From NCBI GenBank assembly GCA_025922795.1, contig JAICHC010000228.1, positions 1-5,495 of the forward strand: DNA of 5,495 bases, given 5' to 3'. Both the position numbers and the translations under genes were made by a program. Position 1 is the stretch's first letter; every line of letters begins with the position of its first letter. Origin of the DNA: Candidatus Binatia bacterium. Lineage in GTDB: Bacteria; Desulfobacterota_B; Binatia; UBA9968. Under the pieces are notes generated by a model that did no database searches, was not told the DNA's origin, and saw nothing but the letters and a program-made list of their open reading frames with translations. This document shows, piece after piece, positions 4,865 to 5,495 of the stretch.

Positions 4865-5495
4865 ATGCCCGAACCCACAGTCGTCTGTCCGCATTGCAAG
4901 ATTGAAATCAAACTGACCGAATCTCTCGCCGCTCCGCTGCTCGAATCCGTCCGGCGCGATTACGAGCAGCGTCTCACCCAAAAAGACGCCGACATGTCGA
5001 AGCGCGAGCAACTCTTAAACGAGCGCGCGGAAACCTTGGAGAAAGCCAAACAAAGCCTTGACCAACAAGTCGCGCAGAAGCTTCAATTCGAGCGCGCCCG
5101 CATCGCTGCCGAAGAAGGCCAGAAAGCCAGGCTCGCGCTGGGTAACGACCTGGATCAGAAGATTCGGGAGCTGAGCACGCTGCAGGAGATTTTGAAACAG
5201 CGAGATGCAAAGCTCGCCGAGGCGCAGAAAGCCCAAGCGGAGCTGATCCGCAAACAGCGCGAGTTGGATGACGCTAAGCGCGAGTTGGACTTAACGGTCC
5301 AGAAACGAGTTCAGGCCGATCTCGGCGCCGAACGTGAAAAAGCCAAAAAAGAAGCCGAAGAAGAACTAAAACTTAAAGTGATGGAGAAGGATCAAACCAT
5401 CACCGCCATGCAAAGACAGATCGAAGATCTTAAACGCCGCGCCGAACAGGGGTCGCAGCAACTCCAAGGAGAAGTTCAAGAACTCGAGCTCGAAG
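4865..5495 (+). CDS. DUF2130 family protein, N-terminal part (runs off right edge)
   Basis: From ATG 4865, with AGGGAG six bases upstream, 210 codons run open to the window edge. The N-terminus holds one zinc-knuckle-like pair, Cys8-Pro-His-Cys11, followed by KIEIKLTESLAAPLLESV. From about residue 28 to 200 the chain is highly charged, rich in Glu, Lys, Gln, Arg and Ala with few prolines or glycines, typical of a long coiled coil. The visible end, SQQLQGEVQELELE, is where DUF2130 proteins pass into their conserved C-terminal domain, which lies outside the window. The coiled-coil layout also recalls RmuC-like proteins, but the Cys-x-x-Cys start and the GEVQELELE passage favour DUF2130. Function of the family is not established; it is presumably cytosolic since no signal peptide or membrane segment is seen. 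Confidence 0.75.
   Translation, partial: MPEPTVVCPHCKIEIKLTESLAAPLLESVRRDYEQRLTQKDADMSKREQLLNERAETLEKAKQSLDQQVAQKLQFERARIAAEEGQKARLALGNDLDQKIRELSTLQEILKQRDAKLAEAQKAQAELIRKQRELDDAKRELDLTVQKRVQADLGAEREKAKKEAEEELKLKVMEKDQTITAMQRQIEDLKRRAEQGSQQLQGEVQELELE

Overview
The window is a GC-rich, densely coded bacterial chromosomal segment. Shine-Dalgarno sites stand in front of most genes, and nothing in it looks like phage, plasmid or insertion sequence. The gene mix (M20 deacylase-like protein, GST, ornithine cyclodeaminase-like enzyme, carbon-nitrogen hydrolase, DUF2130 protein, YraQ-type permease) resembles uncultured soil or marine lineages of the deltaproteobacterial, Tectomicrobia or Binatota kind. 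That placement is an impression from gene content only.

Layout: (a) 1-276, minus strand: the N-terminal 92 residues of a permease that runs off the left edge. (b) 277-455: divergent intergenic region. (c) 456-1739, plus: an M20 family (ArgE/DapE-like) protein that keeps the fold landmarks but has replaced several metal ligands. (d) 1740-2145: a decayed stretch with a 30-codon orphan ORF and, on the minus strand, the C-terminal part of a short-chain dehydrogenase that lacks its Rossmann half. (e) 2146-2706, plus: a glutathione S-transferase/glutaredoxin-fold gene with an in-frame TGA exactly where the catalytic Cys of the CPYA motif belongs. (f) 2720-3775, plus: an ornithine cyclodeaminase/mu-crystallin family enzyme, 13 bases after the GST stop. 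(g) 3886-4710, plus: a nitrilase-superfamily amidase with an intact Glu-Lys-Cys triad. (h) 4865 to the right edge, plus: the N-terminal zinc-knuckle and coiled-coil part of a DUF2130 protein.

The most interesting element is the GST-like gene. Read from the GTG at 2146 behind a strong GAGGAGGG site, it encodes a normal GST N-terminus with a Cys-x-x-TGA-Pro-Tyr-Ala motif. Eleven bases after the TGA begins a perfect 7-bp hairpin with a 5-base loop (AGGAT). Its geometry fits the bacterial SECIS element that directs selenocysteine insertion. The two Arg codons in the hairpin are AGG, while the other twelve Arg codons of the gene are all CGN, as expected if RNA structure constrains this stretch. 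TGA is used as an ordinary stop elsewhere in the window, so genome-wide recoding is unlikely. A conventional gene caller would start this gene at an internal TTG (2263) and lose the thioredoxin-fold active site.

The GST-like and cyclodeaminase-like genes probably form a two-gene operon. The amidase may be co-transcribed (110-base gap) or independent. A shared pathway is not demonstrable from sequence alone.
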